This document shows positions 21,396-32,119 of a DNA stretch of 64,000 nt, in pieces. Position numbers and translations under genes: made by a program. Each line of letters begins with the position of its first letter. Positions within the stretch are counted from its first letter, which is position 1. Source of the DNA: Xestospongia bergquistia (lineage: Eukaryota > Porifera > Demospongiae > Haplosclerida > Petrosiidae); assembly GCA_963965975.1 (NCBI GenBank), contig OZ014417.1, positions 4,445,821 to 4,509,820 of the forward strand, in the 5' to 3' direction. The notes beneath the pieces are model-generated. The model did no database searches, had not been told where the DNA came from, and saw only the letters and a program-made list of their open reading frames with translations.

Positions 21396-23490
21396 TTATC
21401 CTGAAATAGAATAGTCACCTGTAGGATAATATTCTGGAGTCCAAGTCTTACCACCTATCTCTACTGACGAAAAAATTGAATTTGAGTAAGTATATTGAGC
21501 ATAATTTGTAGACGTAACAGTGTCGGTACTTGTAGTTCCTTCCCAAAAATCTCCCAAAAAAGGACGAAATTCATCGTCCTCAATGTATACATTGAAATCT
21601 GGTTTAGCATCCAACTTGTATGGAAGTTTAATCGTATTGTGACCCTGACCACCGACATTACTAGAACCAGTGTGATAACCAAAATATTTGAATACAACAA
21701 ATTCACCTTCAGTACCTGTTCCCATATTAGCGTAGTAATAAACATATTTCTCACTTTCTTCATAATCAGGGCAATACATAGCAACAGTGAGAGAATCCTT
21801 TTCAACTAAGTAAGAGTCATCAACTTCACTATAAATGACTTGCCATCAATTTGTTCCTGAAGCACCAAAAGGAGGTGCAACATAAAGATATATTTTCTGA
21901 TCTGCAGTGCTAATACCAGCAAAACCCCAATCATGATTGTGATTCGTATGACAAATGTAAAACTGACTGTAAATATCATAATTGTGATGTGTACTCCACA
22001 AATCTTGCAAAGGTATTTGACCAACTAAAACTCTCTGCTTTCCATTTTCGTATATAGAAACATCTTGCATTCGTACGTAATCTTTAAAATTGATTGTAAA
22101 ATCAAAACGAGCACTGTCGAGAGACATACGAACTATCACTCTAATTTTAAAATCTTGATATAGACTTCCATTTTCGTTAACTTTTCTATATGCTCCTACT
22201 TTAAAGGTGACATTAGTAGACCATGTGAAATCTTGTATATTTAAAGGTACCTCTCTACGATGTCTTCTTTCATGTATATATCTCAAACTTGTGTCGTCAT
22301 GTTGTTCTGTAACTGCTTAGTAATTTCTTTTGCGTTTCATGAACGACACTCAAAGCATTATTGTTATGCCAAATCCTCCTGGTCTGTTCCTGAATACTTT
22401 TAGAATGTTTCCTAAATTGGTATACATCCTTTTTAGCATATACCCTTTGATTACTAGTATTAACCATTTCTGTTCCTCCAATAAATACAGTATTTTGACT
22501 AGAATTTTCTATTTCATTTGCATTAGTACTAGCAAAACCACTATTAAAACCAATAAATGAAGTATTTGAAGGGGCACCATGATCGCTACCAACACTAACA
22601 GTTGTTGAGTCACTCTCTGTTGTTACAGTATTTGTTATAGATAAGCCTTGTATAGACTTGGTAGCCATTGGCATTACCAAACCTAAATAAGAATCGTTAC
22701 CAGTAGAAGTCCTGTCATTCCCACATAAGCTTCAACACCATATATAGGTTGTGGCTGATTGCTCATGGGATCTATAATCTCCATAACAGTTGCAGAAGGA
22801 GTGACAGGAGATTCCATTGCAAATCTGTTAACTTCAACTGTGGATCCGCCAGGTGTCACATTTACTTGAGGTCTTGAACCCATCATAGGTAAGTTCATCA
22901 TAGTCAAATAGTTGTCATCGTCATGACCACCTAAATGTGTATTTACTGGCTCAAATCTTCCACTTTTAATTTGAAAAGGATAAACAAGACCAATATACTT
23001 CTTACATAAAGACTTCTAGTAATCTGCTTTACTCTTAACAGACATATCTGGTGGAGTAGGATCAGCCAATGCGTTATGCTTTAAAAAATGACCTAGTTCG
23101 TTTTCAGACATATCATTTGAAGGTCTCAATGCATATGTATTATCATTTACTATGTGGACCCCTGGTGTCATGTCCTCAGGTTGAAAATCTTCCGTCTGTA
23201 CATTTTGAATGATCTGTTGATGTCCTGCAGGCTGAGATACAGTACTCGGGACGGCATCTCTTCTGATTGGACTGCAACTTCTGGCAAGAGCACTTCGGCA
23301 TTCTTTGCTAGGCTGAGCATGAGGTCTTGCATTTCTTTTATTTTTGACTGTACTTTTGGTTTTGATCACACAGTGACTGTTTTTGTGAGAGCTTCGAGAG
23401 TACAAACCACATTGGTATCATATGTTGAGGGTCATTGTTCAAAATTGTCTCCATAGCTTTGACATCCCCCCGTTCTATTGCCCCATCTAG
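21396..23490 (-). pseudogene. Capsid-like structural protein of the cassette, broken
   Basis: A minus-strand series of frames reading as one ~690-residue protein with breaks. From 5': a segment around 23490-23400, a frame change, 23405-23016 ending in an in-frame TAG, the same frame on to about 22720, a frame change, 22680-22297, a frame change near 22310, then 22286-21396 with one in-frame TGA at 21846-21848. The C-terminal 300 residues are strongly beta-rich (alternating Tyr, Val, Ile, Asp, Asn and Gly), consistent with a jelly-roll or fibre-type virion protein. There is no ATPase, helicase or polymerase motif. I cannot name the family. At least five lesions make this copy non-functional. 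Confidence 0.45.
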
Positions 23491-23562
23491 AAACTGTTAT
23501 TGGACTTTGGTATTGAGGTAGGTAAGGACGAACCTCCTCCCTGAGACTTCTTGCCCTGTCAG

Positions 23563-23724
23563 GACTGAAAGACATGATGGATGCTGTTGTGACGATGGAC
23601 AAAAGGATAGATTACCTACAGGAAGGAATAGAGCTACTGCAGAAAGAGTTCGAAGAAGTCCAAGACAATTCTCGAAGCCAAGGGATGAAGTTTCAAATCC
23701 ACGACAAGAGGATAGAATTGTTTG
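23563..23724 (+). repeat. Partial direct copy of the cassette coiled-coil gene
   Basis: Near-identical to 17874-18036, starting GACTGAAAGACATGATGGAT, with only about two mismatches visible (for example GATCACC versus GATTACC). After about 162 bases it diverges into unrelated AT-rich sequence. It joins the end of the minus-strand structural block. Confidence 0.85.
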
Positions 23725-23855
23725 AGTAAATTTTGACTTTTTTAGTTCATTAATATACATGTATATACTCTAACATTCCTGTATTCATATATCGTTTATT
23801 CATTTATTTATATAGCTATAGTTTTTTATGAAAAATTCAAGTTGTGGAGCTTACA

Positions 23856-26242
23856 GTTATTTCCTATCATCTTTGGTTTAAACCTTTTCTTTCAAAGTGG
23901 ATACATCTTACACAGAATAAAGCTAAAGACAGGCTGTTAAAAGCCATTGAATTAGACATTATTATGAAGTATACAGACAGAGGATCTTTCTCATCTTCTG
24001 CTGTAGATACTCATGCCTTCTTTTTGCAAGTATGAAAATTTAAGTTAGGCTTCTTGTAATCTTTATTATACTAGGTAATTTCCTTCTGGAATGATGTAAA
24101 GTGGCCAGATAGAAAACAGTCTATAGGTTACTTTGTAACAGTTTTACAGGTACACATCATTGTCAATATATTATAAATGATTTACTATTTAGAACCTGTG
24201 TAAACTGTCTACTTACTATGCTGAGCTGATGTTTCACAAATTTAAACCTGATTATTATATTGATAAACATGGGCACTTTATAGTCACTGACAAAGTAAAA
24301 TAACTTTAACAAACAATCCTCTGTGTGCTATGATTCAATATTTTTTAGCTTTGCATCACTCTTAATAATATCCAACATGTTAAGCAAGTATTGCAAAATA
24401 GTGAAACTGAACTAAATTTACTTGCTTATTACCAATGGTTGTATGAAGAAAGAAAATGGCTTAATGAAGAAAAACAAGTTGAAGGACCAAAGCTAAGCCA
24501 GCATGCTTGTTCTTTGATTGTTAGCATATTGAATAATGTTGATGAGGAAATTTTCAAAAAGATTGATTCAATAGTAAAGATCATCAAGGGAAAGGTGTAG
24601 TACATATATTATATACATAGATAGAAACATTGTGTCTCTAGTTGTCACCAAGTATATTGGCTTATTTACCTAGTATTATGGAAGCTAGTGATGATATGCC
24701 TTCAGACAAAGTTAGTCAAGTCAGGAAATGTCAATATAATATCAATACTGTGTGTTAGGTATTGGAACCATTGTTGTACTATATTGCTACTAATATAAGC
24801 AAAATGGGAGAAGCTTTATTGACTCCAATCTTCCTAAGGTAGTAAATAATTATCATATCTAGACTTTGCTGTTACTATTATCATATCAGTATTATGAAGG
24901 AAATATGGCCAGATATTATCAGCAAGTTAAAGGGAGAGTATGTCAAGTTGTCACGCAAATCAGCTGTTAATTGTCACAAGTATAAACACTTGAGAGTAAC
25001 TCTAATTACACTAGGTGACTTCTTTGAAGCTGATGGAAATGGATTATCATGTACTGAACTGGAGACAGAGGACTACACAGTGAGTAACTAAACTTATGAC
25101 ATGTAATGAGTTTCTTTGCAGACCTTGTTGGATGAACTTAGTGTTTCTGTGTTATCAACAGATGATGTTATAAAGAAATTTTGTCATGATTTAGTAAAAC
25201 CTCAGGTATTGAGGTATTGTTATACTTGTACATTAATGTTTATATATATTTTAAAGGTTCTTTCAAATGATGAATTTGGTGTCCTTCATATAAGTCATAT
25301 TTATGACTCTACAAAGAAGGCATTAGTAGTTGAAGTATAGTTTGCTTAGCATATTCCTGGTCTAGATTGAAGTGGTGAGTCAACTAGTTTCATATGTCAT
25401 AGTCATATTGATTTAGGAAAAAGCGACCCTTATGTCAAACTGTACCTACTACCAGCAACAATATTTACTGCTGTTGAACACAAAACCCCTTAAAACCACT
25501 GTGCAGAAGCAAACATTAGATCCAATCTTAAATGAGACATTTGAATTGTAAGCTCCAAATTTTGTCTCTAGAAGATATGTAAAGACAATATGTTGCAGTA
25601 ACTATATATGCGTATATACTGTAATTGTAATATTACTTTTTTCAATATACATTTTTTCACCAAACAAAAAATGTATTAACTTTCAATAGTCATTATTTAA
25701 GCCACTGACGAAGATAGTCGGTCTGACTATTGAAACGTTTGGCGTTAATACATTTTTTGTTTGGTGAAATAAAAGTGAATATTGAAAACGCTAATCTACC
25801 CAAACATCCAGGTCTTTTTCTCACTGTAATATTACTGTTAGGACTGCTGATCCTTCACAACTCAAACAAGATGGTGCTATACTTCTTCTCGCTATGTTTG
25901 ATTACGATACATTTGATAGTGATGACTTTTCTGGTATGTGTGTTGTATCTTGTAATACAACACCTTTGGAAGGAGATGAATGTAAACTAGAGGACTTAAA
26001 CCTCTTTCGCTATGAGAACACTCTTGCCTTTAATGAACTAGATAAGAGGATTATTGAACCAATGGCTCACAAATTTATGAAAAGTGTTAAAAACTTCAAG
26101 AGAAAAACCAGATTCCTTTCAATTCAGTTCTCATTTTCATTGGTACCACAAGTAACAAACTTGTCATACACATGGCTTTATGTTTTGTTTTTATATATTA
26201 GAAAGTGTAGTATTTTTGTATCTTCTACAAAAACCTTGCAAT
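23856..26242 (+). CDS. Unc13/BAIAP3-type MUN domain and C2 protein, C-terminal half
   Basis: Plus-strand multi-exon gene. Approximate exons: 23856-24031, 24076-24150, 24193-24295, 24350-24597, 24642-24710, 24761-24839, 24891-25080, 25122-25205, 25257-25339, 25417-25547, 25842-26242. Early exons are helical MUN/MHD-type (AKDRLLKAIELDIIM, YYQWLYEERKWLNE, ISKLKGEYVKLSRKS). The last two form a C2 domain with KSDPYVKLYLLPA and LLLAMFDYDTFDSDDFSG, keeping the Asp residues that bind calcium. Family members prime secretory vesicles for exocytosis. No N-terminal half (first C2, C1) is visible: upstream is the virus-like cassette. Exon 25417-25547 has a one-base frame break at AAAACCCC (about 25485-25492). 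Confidence 0.72.
25640..25778. mobile_element. Palindromic MITE in the Unc13-like C2 intron
   Basis: TTTCACCAAACAAAAAATGT at 25650-25669 is inverted at about 25755-25774, and a second pair, TTTCAATAGTC and GACTATTGAAA, lies inside it. Between them is CACTGACGAAGATAGTCGG, a motif that resembles part of a hammerhead ribozyme core (CUGANGA...GAAA) with an ATAGTC/GACTAT stem between. Whole element about 135 bp. Confidence 0.65.
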
Positions 26243-27335
26243 AATTGTTTGTATCTGTGTAATTTTTTTTCTAAGATTTTTAAATTTCTACATAAAGTTA
26301 ATTTAGAACAAAGATACTAGAATTATAACTGTACTAAGTCAATTAGTTAGAAAAATTTTCAAGATTGACTGGTCATTCTGGCTATTGTTAGAATACTGAT
26401 GTTATGTTGACTATCCCAGGACAATTCTGGGATAGTCATCAGTCATAACCATTGTGTAAAAGTATCCTGGAATATATATACTGATCAAAGTTACATTGAC
26501 TGATAATCTTACATCTTGTTACAATCCTAAGGTGAGCATTTGAGCAATTACAATTGTATCAAAGCAATCTAGAATATTGGTGTTACTGTGAGTAGGGATG
26601 GTCATCAGGGTCATAAAAGTAATGTCATTCCTTCAGAGTATACTAGGGTTGTTACTGTGACTATATTCTAGTCTATCACAATCCTATGATGGTCAACAGT
26701 CATAACTACTTTTAATATCTCTATTACATGTATCTTGTATCTACATCTACTCATTGCAAACTGATCATCAAATTGTTTAGCTTCTCTCAATAGGTATAGA
26801 TCTAAGATGCCTTAACTCTAACTAATTTATCATCTACTGACAGAACAACAATGTTAGGATCTGAATGATCTTGTAATACTTTCAATGATCATTCTAGTTT
26901 CTCATGTCATATACTTTGTAACATTGTATATTGCTCCTACAGCTTTTCAATGATATATCTAGCAAGAGAATGAATCATCATATATACATAGAAATCAATA
27001 TTAAAGATATTAGGTCATTTCAAAGAAGGTGACATTATTATTATAACTACAGACATCAATGCGCAACTGTTAGTCACATGTTGTTCATGAGCGATCATCA
27101 TTAACTGTTTATGATGTGGCAATGCTGTCCACACAAAATGTATACAATATACTATTATATACATAGCAAACAAAATATATCCCACTACCTGTATCTACTA
27201 AGAAATTCTATAAATAAAAAATCATGTACCTCTATGTAGTTGAACGCAATCGACTAGAATTAGCAGCAACAAACAACAAATATTGTGTCTGCCTATAAGG
27301 TTAAGGTTATAGATGTTTCTTGTGAGCTGCTTTGA

Positions 27336-27338
<3 letters not shown>
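26243..27338. other. Intergenic, with short hairpins
   Basis: No supportable exon. A hairpin GACTATCCCAG...CTGGGATAGTC lies at about 26409-26437, and loosely repeated phrases (CAGTCATAACTA, ACAATCCTAAGG) recur between 26400 and 26700. Confidence 0.4.

Positions 27339-27374
<36 letters not shown>
27339..27374. repeat. (TA)n microsatellite
   Basis: About 18 uninterrupted TA units, followed by further AT-only sequence to about 27430. Confidence 0.95.
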
Positions 27375-27381
<7 letters not shown>

Positions 27382-27454
27382 TATATTATTTATATATTAA
27401 TTATTTATACTATTAATTATATATATTATTTTTATACAGTTTTGGCAATGAGGT

Positions 27455-28010
27455 GGAATTGATTTCTGAAAAGGTGGACAAGACAAGTTGTGTTCTGTCA
27501 CAAGATTGTATTCATGTGATTATACAATTATAGTTTTAATGAAGCAATTAATAACATAGACACTGGAAGTAAAAGCAGACGAATATCAATAGATTTGTCA
27601 ACATTATAATTATGCATTCAACATTAGGGTATATGACTGAGTATTCAAAGAGATCTAAAGTGCATCTGATTCTGTATACATTTGAAAGCATGAGACAACT
27701 TGGACAAACAAAATGATTCAACACTGAATTTAAGGTTAGTTATTTTAGTGATTGTACATTTATTCCTTTAGTTTATTCTCAGATATTCATGGATATAAAG
27801 CCTTTATTTTCCTAATAAGAACACAACATATATGAAAATCAACAAGCTTCCTGTCAGGATATTGATACCAGCTTTGCTTTGTAATTGCTGAAGCATCCAC
27901 TTTTATATATAATAGTTTTGGGTGATGTTTGGGTCTTTGTCGTCCAACTTCTCAACCCATGTATATGACAAATGCTTTCAATGTTTATTTACAATGTGCT
28001 ATATCTGCTA
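27455..28010 (-). repeat. Diverged inverted copy of the 37-41 kb dispersed repeat
   Basis: Read on the minus strand, this stretch follows the same order of phrases as 37700-38080 and 39800-40190: CCAACTTCTCAA, TTGCTTTGTA, GGCTTTATATC, GAATCATTTTGTTTGTCC, CAAATCTATTG and the TTGTGACAGAACAC region. Divergence is substantial, with indels, so it is an older insertion than the two 37-41 kb copies. Confidence 0.6.
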
Positions 28011-28014
28011 GATT

Positions 28015-28740
28015 TTGAATGGCTTCACAAAATTACACTATTCACTTGAAGTTCATAAGTTGGTTAATTCTATTCCATCAAAGCAATTATGTTATAACAA
28101 AAAATTATACCATCCTGGCTCTCTCAAAAAAGTAAGTAAACTTGTCACTGACATTTTACAGCTATCAGTTACTGCTAAAACAGTTAATCTGATTGATATT
28201 AATAATTGTTTCTTGTGTTACATTTGTTTTACAACTATAGATGACCTTATGGATTGTATAGGCTTTAATTTAAGACTGCCAGAAAACTTAACAATTGACA
28301 TAATTGTAACAGAATATGATTTCATGAAATTCAGTATTATGTAACAAAGGAGAGTAATTTGAATCATTGTTGTCAGAGGTTTGTCAAAACCTTAACTATG
28401 TTCATGTAATAAAACTGTTTCACAGCTATGATGTAGTATTCTCTTGGCATGTATTAAATTTAATGAACTAGAAATGGATATTATTTGCTTTCAATTTCCT
28501 TATGTTTTCCTCATCACATTCAATAGCCATTGTGATTAACCTAGATTCAGGAAAAAATAATTGGCTGAATAATCCTCCATTTTATTATTGGAAATGGCCG
28601 AACAGGTTCATAACACTAGTCATTTCGAAGTTCCTTATGGACCAGAACAGAAACCATGGAAAGGCACTCTCTCACCTTTTGCAAGATCCAATGAAGAAGA
28701 CATTCATGTATCACCACCAACTAATGACCTAAAGTCATTG
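28015..28740 (+). pseudogene. Unrecognised decayed gene fragment, possibly C2-like
   Basis: An exon-like frame follows a TGCTAG acceptor at 28012 and runs 109 codons. A central part (about 28150-28330) contains LQLSVTAKTVNLIDINN and FNLRLPENLTIDIIVTEYDF, which has the strand order of a C2 domain (LxVxxxxAxxL ... FxLPxxxLxIxVxxYD) but lacks the calcium-binding loops. Downstream at 28530-28610 a frame reads NNWLNNPPFYYWKWPN, loosely like the W-x-x-L-x-N-P end of synaptotagmin C2B. No continuous gene model works. The C2 suggestion is tentative. Confidence 0.25.
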
Positions 28741-29538
28741 AAGATCACAAATATAAAGTAGATGGTATAACTGCTTGTTGGTATATATCAAGTACCTTCA
28801 ACTGGTATCACTGAAAGACAACATAATGGTGCTCATAAAGAGCTATGGATATTCTTTCAGCCTCATGTTACTAATTTTCTTGGCTATTAATATAATTTCA
28901 TTTGCAAACCATATATTGTTCTTATAATTATATCAATGCCACATATATGGTGATAATGAACAATGGAGGGGATTCATTTGAATCAGGGATTTTTCTATAA
29001 GTACTAAACTGATGGAGTGTTATGTACTTGACTACTATGCCTCATTATGGCATGCCAAATGGCCACATAATGAAAGTCATATGGAAAGTTACTGAGTGCA
29101 TTTACTTAACATGTATGGGTTCAACAGAAAGAAAATTCATGATGTTTGGAGTGTACATGCTTATCCCTCTAGAGAGCTAATCAAAAGTGACAAGTTATTT
29201 AAATGATATTGATGTTCACAATCTAACTTTGTCAAAGATTTTTCAAACTATAAAAGTATTACAATGGAATAACAGTACATTTTGTTAAATATAATGAAAT
29301 AGAAATTGACTATAAAACACTATTAATTGTTTATGTGTGTGGTTTACTTTATTCCACCAATATAAGATTTACATGTAAAAGAAAAAATAATTCAGTCAAC
29401 TTAAATTTAACAAACTTAAAGACAGCCATCAATAATTTACATGTGTCATCAAATTTATATATATAATGTGTTAAAATCACAACCACTCTATTTGTCGCAA
29501 TATACTAATACAATTATGGTAATTTTAAAAACGAAGTA
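28741..29538. other. Non-coding stretch between fragments
   Basis: No supportable exon. The sequence before 29539 should contain the 3' side of the transporter fragment. Confidence 0.35.
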
Positions 29539-30120
29539 TCAGTCTGTAGAAAGTCCCATTTGTCTTTCATATTCTTTTTCCTGGTCCATATATCTTTCAT
29601 AGTGTTCATCAATAACTTGAACTATATTTATTTCATTCTTTCTTATATGTAACTCATACCATTTAGCTAGTACTATGAATACTAACAGTATAATAAAGAT
29701 AACAACACTCCTTGTAATGTTGTAATAGAAACTTGGACAGATAGAATTGTTATCACAGCCAAAAGGATATTTTGTATTGATATTAATGAGATAATTAACT
29801 CCAAGAGAGGCAAACCACATTCCAACCATCATCCCTCTCATTTGTATAGGACACTGTGCTATTATGAACTCCAAAGATGTTGGGAAAGTCAATGCAACTG
29901 CAACACCATACATTATCTGAGGAATTAGTAATAGATCATTGAAATATGACAAGATATTCCTCTGGTACTTAAATATGACCACATCAGACAATGTGGTTGC
30001 CAAAGCAAAGACTAGTCCCAGACCTGTTCTTTTCAACATACTGAGAATGCATTTATTGAAACAACAAGAAGTTAAGAACTGATGGAGAAAAAGAAAGAAG
30101 GCTGGAGTTGCAAACTTCAT
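29539..30120 (-). pseudogene. POT/PTR (SLC15-type) peptide transporter, C-terminal fragment
   Basis: A 193-codon minus-strand frame with about four hydrophobic segments. The diagnostic part is the membrane-helix block SLEFIIAQCPIQMRGMMVGM, which matches the conserved EF...AQxPxxMRG motif of proton-coupled oligopeptide transporters. Before it LKRTGLGLVFALAT corresponds to the helix preceded by RRMGIG in family members. A short helical cytosolic tail ends at TAG. The upstream transmembrane half with the ExxER motif is absent and the 5' end is degenerate, so this is a truncated copy or the last exons of a gene whose earlier exons were lost. Confidence 0.6.
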
Positions 30121-30285
30121 TGTGTTATTTGAAATGAAGAAAGATTTGATTAGGACCCTTCATACCCTATATACTCCAGTATACTTCATCAGCACAACTG
30201 AGTCCAACAACACAGATCATCAAAGGAATAATGTGAAACACTGTTTTGACATTTTCTATATTTTTCCTTGCCTAGGTCTAGTTGG

Positions 30286-30945
30286 GAAGTCAATCTCTGT
30301 ATAAGTGTTCTCTGATGCAAACATGCCTTGATGTAGGTCACTCACTGTTTATCCTTCACACATTAACTCTAGAATGGAACAAGTGTGCTATAACAATGAA
30401 GAGAGTCCAGAGGGAAGTCAATTTCTGTAAGACTGTTTGCTAATGGTATTTGAGTCATCTCTATATAAGGGAAAAAAGGAAATTAGTGAAACAGTTGAAT
30501 ATTTAAGTCATGCTTTGCAGTAATACTCATTGATTATGGTGTATGTAAGAATATTAGATCTCTTAACTCTTTATAGCTAACTAATCCAACTCTATGACCC
30601 AGTGTGACTGGTTGTTATGATTATAGTAATTATACGATGTATGACATACATGTTGAACAGTTGAATTAATACCAGTAGTCTACTCACTCATGTAATGGTT
30701 ATTAATTATAAACTCTTTTCAGCTAACTAATTCAACTCTATGACCCAGTGTTTCATTAAACCTACCATGAGAGAAAAGGAGAGAGAGATTATAATCAAGT
30801 TAAAGGAGCTTTGTAACAAGTATATTATAACAATGAAGAGAGTCCAGAGGGAACTCAATCTCTGTAAGAGTGTTCTCCGATGCAAATATGCCTTGACATA
30901 GGTCACTCACTCTTCGTCCTTCACACATTAATTCTAGATTGAAGG
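30286..30945. repeat. Interspersed duplicated ~90-120 bp segments
   Basis: GTTCTCTGATGCAAACATGC... at 30309-30376 recurs as GTTCTCCGATGCAAATATGC... at 30872-30944; AATGAAGAGAGTCCAGAGGG at 30394 recurs at 30832; CTAACTAATCCAACTCTATG at 30577 recurs with one change at 30723. Together they show a tandem-like segmental duplication of roughly 450-560 bp with internal loss. Confidence 0.7.
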
Positions 30946-31159
30946 ATGTTTCAAACTTAAATTGTGCACTCCCTAAATAAAAATTAATAGAAATGTAATA
31001 TAATAGTTATAATGTTTCTCAAAAGTTGCACTGACATTTGACATACCTGCCTTTGTAACTAAGGTAGCAGATAGTTTTATTAAAAGTGATTAGATCAGCC
31101 AAATCCCACATAAACGAATTTAATATCTCACTTAAAAAGATCCTATATCGGTAACAATT

Positions 31160-31640
31160 TGATTTTTTAACTTGTAAAAATTTCCATATGGGTAACAACT
31201 TTAATTATCATTTAGAGAAATCCCATATGGGTAACAACTTTAATTCTCACTTAGAGATATCCTGTGTGGGTAACAATTTAATTTCTCACTCAGAGATATC
31301 CCATATGGGTAACAATTTGAATTCTTACTCAGAGATGTCACATATGGGTAACAATTTGATTTCTCACTCAGAGATATCCCGTATGGGTAACAATTTGATT
31401 TCTCACTCAGAGATATCCCATATGGGTAACCATTTGATTTCTCACTCAAATTTATGCCATATGGGTAACAATTTCATTTCTCACTCAGAGATATCCCATA
31501 TGGGTAACAATTTCATTTCTCACTCAGAGATATCCCATATTGGGTAGCAATTTCATTTCTCACTCAGAGATATACCATATTGGTAACAATTTGATTTCTT
31601 AACTTGGAAAAATTTCCATATGGGTAACAATTTTAATTCT
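31160..31640. repeat. 39 bp minisatellite
   Basis: About 12 copies of a 39 bp unit containing ATGGGTAACAATTTGATTTC and CTCACTCAGAGATATCCC. Because the unit is a multiple of three, it stays open on both strands: plus strand repeats MGNNLISHSEISH and minus strand a Ser/Asn/Tyr-rich peptide. No splice sites, start context or homologue supports coding. Confidence 0.9.
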
Positions 31641-31770
31641 ATATATTCTAGAGTTTAAGTTCACCATCTGTAGAGCTATGAAAGTACAATTGATTCATCC
31701 CCTCAGCTAGTCAGGCATCTTTGCAGTAATAGTAACTTATGCTGAGACTTACTCCTTATCATTAACTTAC

Positions 31771-32112
31771 CTCACATAGGTAACAGCATTTTTATGACCT
31801 GTCAAGGTTAGTACAGGCTCTGAAAGTCTTCGTATGTCAATTAACCTAATTATAGAATCTGCAGAAATGACACATAACTTTGTTTATTACACTTAGAGCT
31901 GCTATGATGATAGTAACTAAGCTATTTTCTGATGGACAGTTACAAAGCACATGTATTCTTTTACCAGTACTGGCATATGCCAAATGATATCTATTATTAG
32001 GTTGAAATCTCACACTACAGATAATTGCCTGTGTAGGTTGAGACTAAGCTCTCTGGTTTAATGTTAAATGCCACATTTTAAGAGAACAGTCATCACCCCC
32101 AGAAGCAAATTA
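31771..32112 (-). pseudogene. COP1-like WD40 repeat fragment
   Basis: Two minus-strand exon-like blocks. The upstream one (about 32109-31951) reads FASGGDDCSLKMWHLTL, then a TAG at 32046-32044, then AIICSVRFQPNNRYHLAYAS. This resembles the COP1/RFWD2 WD40 segment that I remember as VCCVKFSPSSRYHLAFG. The downstream block (31858-31771) reads RLIDIRRLSEPVLTLTGHKN, like the next COP1 repeat (YYDLRN...PxxxFxGHKxAVSYV). The borders GTGCTT and CTGCAG fit an intron of about 92 nt, but phases do not agree. COP1 is a substrate-receptor E3 ubiquitin ligase. The RING and coiled-coil parts are missing and a satellite begins immediately upstream. Pseudogene or truncated fragment. Confidence 0.5.
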
Positions 32113-32119
32113 CACTATA

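Larger units (their letters stand above)
15515..23730. mobile_element. Virus-like or large mobile cassette of unknown affiliation
   Basis: About 8.2 kb with dense, convergent coding on both strands, bounded on the left by a large palindrome and on the right by a partial duplication of its own coiled-coil gene. Gene density and codon texture contrast with the repeat-filled flanks. Visible components are a zinc-motif protein, a coiled-coil protein, and a minus-strand block of beta-rich or structural proteins. No integrase, polymerase B, superfamily 3 helicase or protease was recognised, so it cannot be assigned to Polinton-like, parvo-like or other groups from reading alone. It lies between a Roc-COR relic and the C-terminal half of an Unc13-like gene. 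Confidence 0.5.

Noticed and set aside
15515..23730. Assignment of the cassette as a parvo-like, bidna-like or Polinton-like element
   Set aside because: The palindrome and convergent layout invite it, but no helicase, polymerase, integrase or phospholipase motif is visible, so naming a family would be a guess.
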